A stretch of 64,000 nucleotides of DNA from Glandiceps talaboti. Taxonomy: Eukaryota; Hemichordata; Enteropneusta; Spengelidae. The stretch's first letter is position 1. Each line of letters starts with the position of its first letter. The stretch is taken from assembly GCF_964340395.1 (NCBI RefSeq), contig NC_135560.1, positions 12,063,598 through 12,127,597 of the forward strand, written 5' to 3'. This document shows positions 21,696 to 40,619 of this stretch, one piece after another. Made by a program: the position numbers and the translations under genes. The notes below the pieces were generated by a model that did no database searches, was not told the origin of the DNA, and saw only the letters and a list, made by a program, of their open reading frames with translations.

Positions 21696-23424
21696 TTATT
21701 CCAGTGATGGTGGTGGTATTGGTCTATACTTCTTACCACCTTCGATATAGTTGGCTGTCCCATTGGCACCTGTATCACAAATCAATTCCAAGATGGCGGA
21801 AGTGACTTCACTCACTCTGTGATGGTGAAATGATAAGGTTACATGTATTTTCTGATAGAATATATAAATTGTGCAAGTACTAACGACTGTGAAAGTATGA
21901 TTCGCAAATAAGAACGAATCTCGGACATAGAAAAGAGGTATGTATATGTATGATAATCATTTGCATGGATTAATATAACAACAGACATTTCATTCTGTGC
22001 AAATTCTCAAAGTGAATACATAAACCGTTGACTGTATAAGTAGAAGGATATGTAAGATGAACAACACCTTAGTGTGTAAACCAGTAAGGTGTTTATGGGA
22101 TATCATTATGTTCTATGGTCGTAGACAGGTATCTACATGGTTTTAATTTGAGGTGACCATAGTGTATTTCGAAGGTTGTTATTGCCAACAAGCTATCCAT
22201 ATTTACTGTTTATTCTACTAAATGATCGTCACATTTTAATGAGAATATATCGCGCATTTTAATCATACATACATACATATCGGTATGTGGCTTGGCTCTC
22301 TAGCGCATTTCATCTTTAATTCAGCATAACAGAAAGGGGGATATTGTCGTCTTCATTTCAGATATTTCACATGGTCACCAAAATGACCAATAGAAAACTG
22401 TGTGTGGTCAAAAGACGAACTTTTGAAGGAAAATGTATTACGCCCTTATAATTTGTTGTGGAGCATAACTTTTCTTTCAAATGTTGATATGGATTAACAA
22501 TCTTTATTATAATGGATGGCTCTATAACTTTTTTATAAATTTTATCTCCCAGGAAATTTAGTAATCGTTCATCCTCATTGGATCAGTGATGTTAACCTTG
22601 TCTGTAAATATTGTCGTTCACAGTTCAAGCTGTTTACAATCGAATACTCACATCAAATTGGGTTTGTTGTAAAGCTCAAGATCAGCTTTCACCTCTTCCT
22701 CGTATTTAGTCCCGTCCCCCATAAAATCTTTGCCCAATTGTGTTTCTACAATCCATGGACATATGGCAAGGACACGAACATCATTGTCTTTTACATCTGG
22801 TTCTAGCTACAATTAACAAAGAATTGTATCACAGTTATGCATAATATTCATACTAAGCTAAAACCTAACACTACAAATAAAACTTACAAACGTATCTATT
22901 CAAAACAAGCCATGATCAGCTGAATACGAATACGATATCTCATCATTCTGTTAAGTGAACAAAATATAACAATAATTCATAAAATGTGAAAATAACAGTC
23001 TTGTATGAAAAGAAATCCCCTTACCGCCACGCTTCTGGTAAAGCCTACAACTCCATGCTTACTGGCACAATAGACTGGAATGAATCGATTTGGAGTTAAA
23101 CCTACAGGACAAAACATTAAAAGGCAAACGTAAACCGAGAGCCTGTCATAGGAGAAAGGGGCTTTTGATTGCTGTCTTTTCGACGCATTATTATTGTATG
23201 CAAATGCATCGAAGTGTGAACGAAGTCAGACAATGTCTTATCTAAAACATATCTCTGACAATAGAAAATATTTTTTAAAGATGGAAATTCCATGCATACA
23301 AAACTTTCTCCTAATGCATTGAATTCAATATCATAGAGATAGATCATGTTATTTTTCAACAGAATTGATGCAGTCGTTTTAAGACATCGTGTCCACAGAT
23401 ATAGAGACAGACAGAGATACAGGC

Positions 23425-23464
<40 letters not shown>

Positions 23465-25126
23465 TGGCAGGCGGGCAGGCAGATAGATAGATAGATAGAC
23501 AGACAAGTAGATAGATAGATAGATAGATAGATAGATATATAGATAGATAGATAGATAGATAGCTAGATAGATAGATAGATAGATAGATAGATCGTGTTAC
23601 ATATCAAGGTGTACTTGAGACATCTCCTACCAACACTCGATGATGTATTGATGACCACGCCTCCTTTCCCGCCATTTTTTGTTCCCATGTGTTTTACAGC
23701 CAGGTACGTCCCTTCAATTACAGCAATCTGAAAACAAGATACCGTTACTTTCCTACTAAGTGCAAATGATCTTTGTATTTTATTATTGTTAGATATAAGA
23801 GCTTATTAGTGGTAATGGTGTGACGCCTCAATGCTAAAGTAATAAGGCTGGGGTCAGAATTTACGGCAGGGGGCCTAGGGAGAAATTGGGGCCATGAAAA
23901 AAATTGAGGGTTCAAAGGGGGGTCCGCTTTGTAAGGAATCTACCATCATAGCCTGTGAGTTAATAGTTTTTAGGGACTCTGTGAGTGCATGGCAATGAAG
24001 GAGCTCTACCATCATAACCTGAAATTGTTTCATGTGTAAATGTATACATTTCAAACATGAAAGAATATGAGTATAGCTATATGTCTCTTACCAGATTTAT
24101 TGCCATAATAACCTCTGCCCGCTTATGTTCATTAAGGATACCAGCATTGTTACAAACCACGTCTAGGTGTCCAAACTGATCCATACACTTCTCAAAGGAA
24201 GCTGTCATCAATAAAGGATTTGGTAATCAAAGTTGGTGACAATATGACTGGAAAACAACTTCAAGCTAACCCCCCCCCCTCCCCCCATGATTGCTACATG
24301 TGACAGTTCATTTGTTTGAACAATAGTTCTTCCCTTTATTCAGCACGCCAATGATTTAAAATATTTTACTCAGCAAAATATTTGATTTGAGTTCCCATAA
24401 ACCTAGGGTTCATCTTTACCTTCAAGCTGTTCCTTAGATGTGACGTCACATTTATAGAACTGTACCTTGTCATCTCCATACCTCTCTTTTAAAGTTTTCT
24501 CAGTTTCTTGTCCTTTTTCTTCATTGATATCGACGAAAAATACTCCCTGTCAAATATTATATGACAATATATCCCATGAATAACTGTCTGGATTTCCTTT
24601 CCGAGACTTCACAGTTTTCGCGATTTTATTATTTTTCCTCGAATACATAATAGAAAGTTTAGGGTCGGCGTGAAAAAAAACTAGGTGGGGTCTGGTCACC
24701 GGAACCAAGTATTTTTTTCTAGGCCTTAGGTAAGTAGATACACTGCACATGGTAATACTGAAATGATGGTGCATATAGCACGGATATACGCAAGACCATG
24801 GATGAATTGGTCTGTGGATAATATGTTTTCTATTATCACACAAACGTTGCAGTTATGCTTTAACGCCATTGGCGCTAGTTTTATATGACCAGTCAGGCGA
24901 TCACAATTTACTTGTATTTAGGGTCATGATGTCGGTTGACCTCAGAGAGAAGGTCAAATTCTGGTGAATATTTGACAGCTTGTTTCATGAGTTCATTTTC
25001 AGTTACAAAATGTATGCTTGGAAATACTATTACCTTTGCTTTATTCTGTAAGAACTCTTCAACCAAACCTCTACCAATACCAACAGCACCACCGGTGATA
25101 AATGCAACTTTACCTTCCAGATTCAT
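21696..25126 (-). CDS. HPGD-like short-chain dehydrogenase, copy A (intact)
   Basis: Minus-strand exons, 5' to 3': 25126-25034, 24546-24420, 24201-24092, 23727-23631, 23101-23025, 22806-22652 and 21816-21696. They give 259 aa, close to human 15-hydroxyprostaglandin dehydrogenase (266 aa). The family oxidises hydroxyl groups of oxylipins and related lipids with NAD in the cytosol. The protein starts MNLEGKVAFITGG. It has the TGxxxGIG nucleotide-binding loop, an acidic residue after beta 2 (VDIN) favouring NAD, CNNAG (90-94), the Ser region INTSSSVG, and the catalytic YCASK (Tyr153, Lys157). Residue 150, aligned to human Gln148, is Ile. The gene is convergent with the NXPE-like gene and first in a three-gene minus-strand row. 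Intron 4 holds a GATA/GACA microsatellite. Confidence 0.92.
23403..23593. repeat. (GACA)n/(GATA)n microsatellite in HPGD-A intron 4
   Basis: Mixed GACA and GATA arrays end about 38 bp from the exon 4 splice donor. Introns 4 of copies B, D and E hold microsatellites of similar strand composition. Confidence 0.93.
24937..24956. promoter_or_regulatory. Everted AGGTCA repeat (ER8) in HPGD-A intron 1
   Basis: TGACCT, eight bases, AGGTCA: two perfect nuclear-receptor half-sites in everted orientation, 78 bp inside intron 1. Equivalent sites occur in intron 1 of C (38298-38317) and F (62252-62271), with decayed versions in D and E. Function is inferred. Confidence 0.4.
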
Positions 25127-25218
25127 GGTAAAGGCGAATGAAATTTGAAAGCCCAGGTGACCGTGTTCAGTGTCTCACCGACCGCTCTTCACAGTGTTGT
25201 AGTCTTAGGAGTACCAAG

Positions 25219-25249
25219 CCCTAAATATATACCATGGTCCTTTGCGGCA
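25219..25249 (-). promoter_or_regulatory. HPGD-A core promoter (TATA box plus conserved upstream box)
   Basis: On the minus strand, TGCCGCAAAGGACCATGG is followed by TATATATTTAGGG, about 95 bp before the ATG. The same two-part module precedes all six HPGD-like copies. Confidence 0.7.
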
Positions 25250-25559
25250 CAAAGGTTGAACTGGCAACACCCGCAAATTCTCCACAAGCGTAACTCTCTC
25301 TAGATGTACTCCCGTGTACCTCGCTGTTACTCGCTTCTCTGGTACAACAGTATTCCGTAACTGAGAGTTGGAGTTACGGAGCGTAACGCCCTCTGCTCTG
25401 TTACTGCGTGTAGGCATACCTCTATAGCGCTATTTTACCTACCTTCGCAGTACCGCTATCACACGACGCGTGTGAAACTATACTCATATTTACATTGAGC
25501 GTAGAGGTCAACTGTTGAAAGTGAAGATGAATATGAATATGATGGCAGCTTCACACTCG

Positions 25560-26035
25560 TTCGCTTGTGTATGAACTTTGTTGAAGCTTGGTCAAAGGTC
25601 ATATGAAGGTTGGGGTGAAAGCTTTTACCATTCAGCGTGCCGATTTTTTCCGAAGCTTTGGCGTGCCGCTCTTTGTCAAAGCTTTGCACTGCTAACCTCC
25701 GTCGAAGCACTGGAGTTTCAAGGTTTTTCTAAGCTTTGCACTGCTAACCTTCGTCGAAGCATTGGTGTGGCAAGGTTTTTCGAAGTTTCGGATTGCCAAT
25801 CGTTGTCGAAGCATTAGAGTGCCGGCGGTCTTTGTTGAAGCATGGAAGTATAACTCATGGACGGTTATACTTCCATGGTTGAAGCTTTGGAGTACCAAAC
25901 TTTGTCGAATCATTGGACTCCTAATCTTTGCCGAAGCTATGGCCTGCAAAGGTGAGTTGAAGATCTTGCAGAGCAAGGTTTGTTGAACCTTCAAGGTACC
26001 AACCTTTGACCAGTCTTAAACACCAATGGCAACCT
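25560..26035. repeat. Degenerate minisatellite, period about 26 bp
   Basis: About 18 diverged units resembling CGAAGCATTGGAGTGCCAA followed by CTTTGT. The period is not a multiple of three, so similar-looking peptides appear in several frames. A short palindrome (AAGTATAACTC..GGTTATACTTCC) sits inside near 25847-25882. It lies upstream of the HPGD-A promoter. Confidence 0.7.
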
Positions 26036-27269
26036 TTGCCAAAGGTTCAATAACTTTTACATGTAACTCGTGTAACTTTGTCAAAACCTTATTTCCTTTA
26101 TTCCACCTGTTCAATATTGATTTTAAAGACATACTTTTTAGTGACTAAAGTACAGTATCATCATACCATGGTACCAGAATAACTAATCATGTACAGGCTG
26201 TCTTTAAATCAAAGTGTGAGAAAGCAGGAAATAAGGCATTGGCAAAGTGTCTACAAGATGAACTTTAAAATTAAACTAAATACTCCTTTTATGCTGCATG
26301 TTCTTGAACATGCTGTTTTCTGTTTTTGTACTTTATATCACCAACATGGTTGGTGTGGATGTTGTATTTGACTTACAATTTTGCTGTTTATTGTTACAAA
26401 TACAAATATACTTTTACGCAATGGCTATTCAGACTTTTACTAATTTTCACATTATTTGTTTTACTCCTTATATGAATGTCACAAGTGAACAACAAACAGA
26501 AAGATGAACTAACCCAAAGTGTAGTCTTTGGCCAAATTCTCTTGCTAGCTATATTATGTGTTTCATCTCTATATTCCTACACTAAAAGATGTTGTCTCAT
26601 TTTATCAAATTAAGTCTATATTTGTACCTCAAAGTCTACCACCATACATACAGTTTGATTAAATAAACTCTTTGCATGTATTAAATATGTATTAAACCTT
26701 TTGCCAATTAATTAGTTACAAACATGGACTTTGTATTATATTATTGTATTAGTCTTTTTTTTTAACTAGAAAAAACATAGTTGATTTTTATTAATTTATA
26801 ATACCAAATAAATACAACTTTTTTATGGCCACTTTGAATTTTCTCGTTTGTTCATGCCATGAATTTCCATGTGTTGAGTTCAATGGCACAGATAATTTGG
26901 GGTATTTCTGAAGAGATCGAACAATATGATTTACCTTTTTATTTCTTACATATAATCAGGTTCTTAAATTATTACCCTTAACTTAAGGATCGAGATGTCC
27001 TAGAAAGAAAAGCATATAAAATGAACTTCGTATTTGAAACCTGACTAAAATCCCAAAATGTACAATTATGTTATTCATAAATGTTCATGGCACTATTCTC
27101 TTACGTCACTCCATGCATTATCATAAAACTACCGCCTAGGAACGCTCCTTAGGCCTCGAAGAAAAGCACCCCTGTTCATCACTGAGGAAAATGACTTTAT
27201 CCATCCATTGTTTCTCCATCTAGAGTATAGATGACATACCGAAGGTGTGCACTTTGAGTAATTCACGAA
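26036..27269. other. Intergenic DNA between HPGD-A promoter and HPGD-B 3' end
   Basis: Very AT-rich sequence with no recognised gene. The part from about 26990 onward resembles the HPGD 3' flank of the other copies (for example CTAGAGT near 27220 and the ATCCATTGTTTC segment). Confidence 0.5.
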
Positions 27270-29523
27270 CTATTCCAGTGATGGTGGTGGTACTTGTCTA
27301 TACTTCTTACCAACTTCGATAACGATGGCTGTTCCATTAACACTGGTGTCACAAATCAATTCCAAGACGGTGGAAGCGACTTCACTCACCCTGTGATCGC
27401 GAAAAATTAAGGTTACATGTTTTTGAAATTGTAAAATTTTTGGAAGTATTAACGAATGTGAAGCTATAATTCGTAAATTCGAATCTGACCAAATAATTGT
27501 ATGTCAAACCAATGATGGTCGATGTTACGCCGTGTTCGTCTCAAAAATATATGGACGTCGTGTAAACTGAACATAGCTTTACAGCTTGTGAACCAGTAAG
27601 GTGTTTTCGGGATTTCATTAGGTTTTGTGGTCGTAGATGAATGTCTAAACGGTTGTTTTAATGTTCAGGTGACCATAGAGTACCTCGAGGGGATTTTATT
27701 GCTAACATGCTATCCATATATACTTCTCCTTTTACAGAATGGATCGTATTTTAATCAGTATACATATATCCATAATTTAATTTGAAATATTTGTATTATG
27801 ATTAGCAACCAAAACCAAGCCAACCCAACAAGCATGTGGCTTGGCTCTCAAGTACATTTCATCTTTCTGTCTACATAAGGAGTGAGATGAATAGTTCATT
27901 GCAGGATAAAAAACTGAATAAATTCTGTTACTTGGAGGGGGGAGTTGAGCCATTTTAGTTTTCATCCTACAAACAACAGATTTTACTGGATCTGTCTGTA
28001 CCCCTATATAAAAATAGCTCTCCTCAAATTGAGAACAGGAAGCATTCCAGCTATTGTAAATACGTGATACTAAAATACAGTAAAGTGTTCACAAAAGAAC
28101 TATATATATTTTCCTCACTGCATACCGGCTTTGTATTCATACCACTACATACTGCTACATACTGATTAGCATTTGATTGTGCTGTCTGACACACTTACAG
28201 CTTTTCATATTTGGCCAAGTTAGCTGGGGGGGGGGGGGGGTCTGTGGCCTAACTAAATGAATTAAGTTTGTTATTCTAAATTGAACTGTTGATCTTGCCC
28301 CTAAGAGAAAGGGGGTATGTTTCGTCTTCAACATATTTCACACTATCAAGAAATTGACGAATAGAAAGCCGATTGTGTCAAGAAAAATGTATTAAGCAGT
28401 TATAATGTCTAGTAGAGAATATGATAGTCTGGATTGTATTTCTAATGTTAATATGAATTAGTAATCTTTATCATAATGAATGGTTCTATCAGTTTTTGTA
28501 AACTTGTTTCCCAAGATGATCAGTGACTACCTATCCCCATTGGTTGAGTGATGTTATCTGTAAACAATGTCGTTAACGATTCAAGCTGTTTATTCAATCT
28601 GATACTCACGTCAAATCGGGCTTGTTGTAAAGTGCAGCTTTCACCTGTTCTTTGTATTTGGTCGCGTCCCCTACAAATATTTTTCTCATTGGTGTTTCTA
28701 CCACCCATGGACATATAGTAAGGACACGAATATCGTTATCTTTCACATCTGGTTCGAACTACATGTAAGGGAGAAATTTATCATATTTTTTATGCAAAAT
28801 ATTCACACTATATAAGCTGAAAACTGACACCTTAAATACAACTTACAAACTTATATATTCAAAGCAAGCCATGATCAGCTGAGAAGTGATGTTACATATT
28901 GTGTCAGGATATAGTGGAGGGTCTATGGATAAATCATGTGTCACAGTGTTTAAGTTGATGAAGGATCATATCCCATTTCGTTATTAGTGAACAAAATACT
29001 ACAGTTCATAAAATGTGAAAATAAAGAAGTCACCTTACCGCCACACTTCTGGTAAAGCCTACAACTCCAAACTTACTAGCACAGTAGATTGGAATGCATT
29101 CATTCGGAAATAAACCTACAGGGCAAAACATTGAAACCCAGATGTAAACCGAAAGCGTGCCAAAGGGTAAAGGTGCTTTTCACTGCTGTATCTCATTATA
29201 ATTGCCTGCACATGGTTAGCATGTTCGGTTAACAAGTTTACAGACACTTTCACTCCTGTTAACTGGATTTAACTAATTTATGTTATAAGAATAGGACAAC
29301 TATCCACCATTCAATAATAAGGAGTATATAAAAATTAAACACATAAAACAAAAACTACTATTTAAAGTAATAGTGTCTTCCCTCTGAGTAATAATGCTTT
29401 GTATACAAAATTAGTCAAACGAAAACTCGTAAGTTGGTTACTGATCGCATCTTTCATGAAAGGTAGTTTCCAGACTTTATGAAGATAGGCTTTGTATTAA
29501 ATCAGAACCACAGTGTGCATCCT

Positions 29524-29692
<169 letters not shown>

Positions 29693-30644
29693 TACTTGAG
29701 TCAACTCTTACCAGCAGCTGATGCTGTATTGATGACCACTCCTCCTTTCCCGCCATTTTCGTGCCCATGTGTCTTACAGCTAGGTAAGTCCCATCGATGA
29801 CTGCAATCTGAAGACAATGCTCCGTTAGTTTCTTACTAAGGCTGCGGTCAGAATTTATGGCGGGGTGGGTACGACAAAATAAGGGGTGCAAAGGAGTGGG
29901 CATGAGAATTCTGATGTTCTGAAAGGGGGAACACGAAATATTTTGCTCATGATTTGAACCAAATTGAACCTCAGGCGCGATAGTTTACTGGCTTTGCCAC
30001 GATGTTAAAGTTCTGAAGCCTATATTCAGTGATGAGGTGGGTGACTACCATGCGAATGTGTTTGTGTACATGGCTTAATCGCTCAACCCCATGAACATTT
30101 ATGTGTATTTCTATATGTGTCTTACCAGATTTACTGCCAAAGTAATCTCTGCTCGAGCATGTTCATTAAGGATACCAGCATTGTTACAAACCACGTCCAG
30201 GTGTCCAAACTGATCCATACACTTCTCAAAGGAAGCTGTCATGAATAAAAAGAGTTGGTAGTCACAGTTGGTTACAATATCTTCCTTAGAGAGTAACTTC
30301 AAGCTATACCCCACCCAACATAGTAATGATTGCTGCATGTGACAGTTCATATGTTTAGCTGACTTGATTTGATTTTCTACCTTAATCTCATCTTTACCTT
30401 CCAGCTGTTCCTTAGATGTGACGTCACATTTATAGAACTGCACCTTGTCATCTCCATACCTCTCTTTTAAAGTTTTCTCAGTTTCTTGTCCTTTTTCTTC
30501 ATTGATATCGACGAAAAATACTCCCTGTAAAATGTGATATATAATTTATTTATAACAGTCTGGACTTGCTTGAATGCTTTTGAATTCGGAAAGAAATCCA
30601 ATAATTGCTGTACCCATCCATTTTTGCTGCCGAAGGAGTTTAGG

Positions 30645-30980
30645 ATTTAGGAGAGACCGGGTATCTATCTGTATGTATGTATGTATGTATGTATGTATGT
30701 ATGTATGTATGTATGTATGTATGCATGTATGTATGTATGTATGTATGTATGTATGTGTGTGTGTATGTATGTATGTATGTATGTATGTATGTATGTATGT
30801 ATGTATGTATGTATGTGTGTGTGCATGCATGTATGTATGTATGTATGTATGTATGTATGTATATATGTATGTATGTACGTGATGTGTATGTATGTATGTG
30901 TGTATGTATGTATGTATGTATGTATGTATGTATGTATGTATGTATGTACGTACGTATGTATGTCTATACGTGTGTCTGTA
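30645..30980. repeat. (ATGT)n microsatellite in HPGD-B intron 1
   Basis: About 300 bp of ATGT units with GTGT and GCAT variants, preceded by GAGTTTAGGA..GAGACCGG. That lead-in also precedes the TCTG repeat in copy C intron 1 (about 36064-36082). The two are therefore the same ancestral repeat locus with different units. Confidence 0.9.
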
Positions 30981-31883
30981 TGATATGATACAATTAGGCT
31001 ACATTTTTACAATTCAAACTTCAAATCTCATCTCATTTTGTACACACATTAATTATATTTCCACGTTAAAACCGCCCAGCAAGACTTTAGGTGAATGCCC
31101 AGGTTTCCATTCCTAGATTACTTGAAAACAAAATCCGGTTTTATGTAAAACATGGCCGTTGCTATGGTAACACGCATATGTTGGAGAGGAATAGTTCGCA
31201 TGTGCCGGCTGTTACCAAGGCTATCCCACAAAATAAATAATTTTCATAAATCCTCAACCAAAACACATAAAAATCATTTAACATGATACACGAACCCAAC
31301 ACATAGTATCTGTATTTTATACGAATAACCGTTAATCATAGCAAAATGTGTTCTAACTTAATTTGTACTAATTTTCGGTTCTGTCATCATGGATTTCTGT
31401 ACTCCTGAGATTCTAATAGGGAATTTAATATATACTTTATTCTGGTTATTTTCTGGTTGTGGCTGAAATCTGGAAGTATACTTGACCTGCTGCGGCACTA
31501 GTTTTGCTTTAAGGAGGATTTTTTTCCTTATGGGATGCGTTCCCTTTATATCTGGCATCTTTTGATGGTTTTTTTATTTTATTTTTGCAATCATTACTTG
31601 TTTTTGGATCATCTCAGAGATAGATTCAATTTAAATACATGGAAGTTTATGTCACGAGTTCATTTTATATTGCAAAACGAGTGATTAAAAGATAACACTA
31701 CCTTGGCTCCATGCTGTAAGAACTCCTCAGCCAAACCTCTACCAATACCATCAGCACCACCGGTAATAAATGCAACTTTACCATCCATACTCATGATCAT
31801 AAACACGGCGATTTTGGAAGCCTAGGTGAACGTATTCAGTATCTGACCAATGTTCACAGTGTTGTAATCTGTGGTGTACCAAG

Positions 31884-31914
31884 CCCTAAATATATACCAT
31901 GGTCCCTTGCGGCA
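31884..31914 (-). promoter_or_regulatory. HPGD-B core promoter
   Basis: TGCCGCAAGGGACCATGG then TATATATTTAGGG on the minus strand, about 95 bp before the start codon at 31794. It is retained although the coding frame is broken. Confidence 0.65.
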
Positions 31915-33165
31915 GAACATGTTGATGGCAAAATTTATAGCAGGGCGATGGGTAGACCACAGGGCCTTTGAATTGGACATATTTGTTTACAATTGTTTTG
32001 TTTTTTTTGTTTAATATTTACTTCTTTTTTTAAATATTTGTTTTTTGATTATTGTTTACTTATTTCTTTATTTAAAAATATATTTTATATGTCATGTAAT
32101 AAAATAATGATTTGAAAAGCTGGTGTTGAAGAAAACATTAAACAAAAAATAAATTTGTAAAAAAAAAAATATGGCCAATTCCAAGCTCCTGTGGGTAGAC
32201 TGACACATCAGCCGTTGTGGGCGCGAACCGATGACGTCATTACAGACTATCTATGTGATGGGTGACCGTGATATTTGCAGTATGATTGCGATGCATTACG
32301 ACATGGATCATTATGTATAATTTAGGGTTCTAAGGCGGAAATGTGGGCTGCAAAAAAAATGAGCTTGCGAAATAGGAAGGGGGGGGCTTGAACATCTCAA
32401 AACTCTGTAGCTTTCGGCTGGTGGAGGAGTTACACAAATTTAAGAGTTACTTGTGGGGCGGTTTTTTATTTTTCGATGTACTAACGGGTCTACAAATTTC
32501 TTTTTACAACTGTTACAATAATCTCTCATAAGCTCCCCCCCCCCAGCTGTAAATTCTCCCCATTCCCTAACCACACTCATTTCATTGAAAAATTTTCATT
32601 TCTTTATACACTAACTTATTCAACGAAGATCTCTTACACATAATTGGATGCCAACCATTGGTTGGTTTGATTATTGAGTGTCAACATTGTAACCGGGGAG
32701 GGGGGATACAAATATGTATATACCTGTAACACACTCTGCTTGTACCACATACAGACACAAAATAAACAGTTTCCTGTATCACGGAGACAAGTGCACGACT
32801 GATACATTGTTAGTTGATAAATAAAAGAGTTTAATTAACACAATTAATTATTATCATATTCTAAAAAGAAACAGCATTATATAATTAATATACGGTAACA
32901 CTAGATGTCAAAGTAGGGCACGTTGTGTTTATAGGCTTTGTACTTTTAATAGTGTAAAACACTATTCTAGTAAATCGTTGGCATCAACATGTCACGTAGC
33001 GGTCATTCATTGGAAGAAAATCACGTAAGATGAACTTTGAACTCCGTGTTTGAAACTTTACTAAAATCCCAAAATGTTAAGTTTTATGACATTCTTGTGT
33101 TACGTCACTCCATTATCGTAACACTTCCACCTTGTTTCCCCAGTATAGCGGCACACCAAAGTAAT
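31915..33165. other. Intergenic DNA between HPGD-B promoter and HPGD-C 3' end
   Basis: AT-rich, with poly-G (about 32383) and poly-C (about 32537) runs. The segment 32190-32245 (GACTGACACATCAGCCG.. GATGACGTCATT) is related, inverted, to part of intron 1 of copies D-F near 42950-43030. No gene is recognised. Confidence 0.45.
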
Positions 33166-39101
<5,936 letters not shown>

Positions 39102-39214
39102 GATCATAAACACGGCGATTGTGAAAGCCCAGGTGAAAGTATGCAATGTCTGACAGATGTTTAGTATTCATTGTGTGGTCAATGGTCACGTGTTGTAATC
39201 TGTATTGTAGTGAG

Positions 39215-39249
39215 CCCTAAATATATATTACCATGATCCTTAGCGGCAT
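39215..39249 (-). promoter_or_regulatory. HPGD-C core promoter
   Basis: ATGCCGCTAAGGATCATGG then TAATATATATTTAGGG on the minus strand, about 115 bp before the ATG at 39101. Confidence 0.65.
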
Positions 39250-40600
39250 AATGGTATAAACAGGCGAAATTTATAGAAGGGTGATGGATGACCATGATCT
39301 ATGCAGAACATCTATTTACATGCATGTCTAAAATGAGTAAATGGGTTACAGAGATAGACTATTGCGTATTTTTTAAACTTTACTTTCTGTTAAGATGTAT
39401 ACTACTGATGTCACTCAAACATGTTAGTTTAATGTCCAAGTAAGTCGAGAATGGATATCGCAAGACTTAGTATGTATGATGTTTACCCAGACTTGTCGAG
39501 TCGTTCGTCTAACATAGAGGGATAGCGTATCACTCAGTAAAATGGTACACCTGATGCCATATATTTGGCCAAGTTATCAATGACAACATTTCTGAATCAG
39601 CGAATTTCCTCTGTGCCGGCACAAGCAAGGAAAAGGCTTTATCTTTTGCTTGTCCGTGCTTGTAGCGTGCGTAATTTACGTCTGTCCAATATGGCCATGT
39701 GTTGTGATATCAAATAAAACAATTTTCAGTCACATTCGCATTCTTAGAAGTCATGTTTTCATTGGTTATTTTAAATAACACGGCTGTTTCTTAAGATCAT
39801 TATTTGTATAGTCAAAATCAATGATTGTATTCATAAATTTCATTTTGCTATTCATTATGGCTTATTCATGGGGTTACTCGTACTTTTTATGTTCGTCAAA
39901 TATTTACTGGTATTCGTCAAACGTCCATTTCTATTCTAATTTTCAATATTGTTATTGATGAATTATATTTGTATTATTCGTCAACCTCTTTTCATAATGG
40001 ACAAATGTTATATCTATTTGCCATAACCTTCATGTCTACATACTACGATCCTGTGTCGGTTGTACAAGAACTCTTCGTCTGCGTGAGATACGCATGCGTA
40101 TTGCCATTCAAGTGAAATATAGTTCTGTATGTCAAACTTTCAATTTGTGTGCGTAAACTTCAATTTATATTCAACTTGCAACTGCTGACGAAAATCACGT
40201 GGTGTAGTAGCCCGGTCGTTGTCATTCGAGCGTTTTAGCACTATAAACACGTCTGCTTCAGCATGGTTTCTGTGTACGGAATGAGAGCTAAAGAGGGCTA
40301 GTCACCGTGCCTCTATTAGGAATTGGACTTTTTCAAGTTGCTGGGCTTTTTTTCATTCTTTATTCCAAAATTAGATAATATATTTTTTTTAAAGACAACT
40401 GTGTTCCTTTTGTTTGACATGATAACTCGAGTGAGTGATTGCGAAACAGCGAGCCGTAAATGCGTAAGTCTTGGATGACCATTATGTAACTGAAAAACAT
40501 TTTTTTTAAAGAACGGGAGGACAATTTCCTAACAAATTCAAAACATTTGAAGACTACGAAATTTAAAAAAAAAAAACCTCACAAACATAGCGATCAACTC
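39250..40600. other. Head-to-head intergenic DNA between HPGD-C and HPGD-D
   Basis: No gene is recognised. This stretch and the LINE remnant after it separate the divergent promoters, and this is the point where cluster orientation inverts. Confidence 0.5.
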
Positions 40601-40619
40601 AAAGCTATGAACTTTATGG

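Noticed and set aside
24420-24546. Perfect cAMP-response palindrome TGACGTCA in exon 2 of every HPGD-like copy
   Set aside because: It is explained by the conserved coding sequence for Cys-Asp-Val-Thr-Ser and recurs only because the exon is duplicated.
25578-25994. ORFs of 70-100 codons near 25.6-26.0 kb on both strands
   Set aside because: They are produced by the degenerate 26-bp minisatellite and look alike in different frames.
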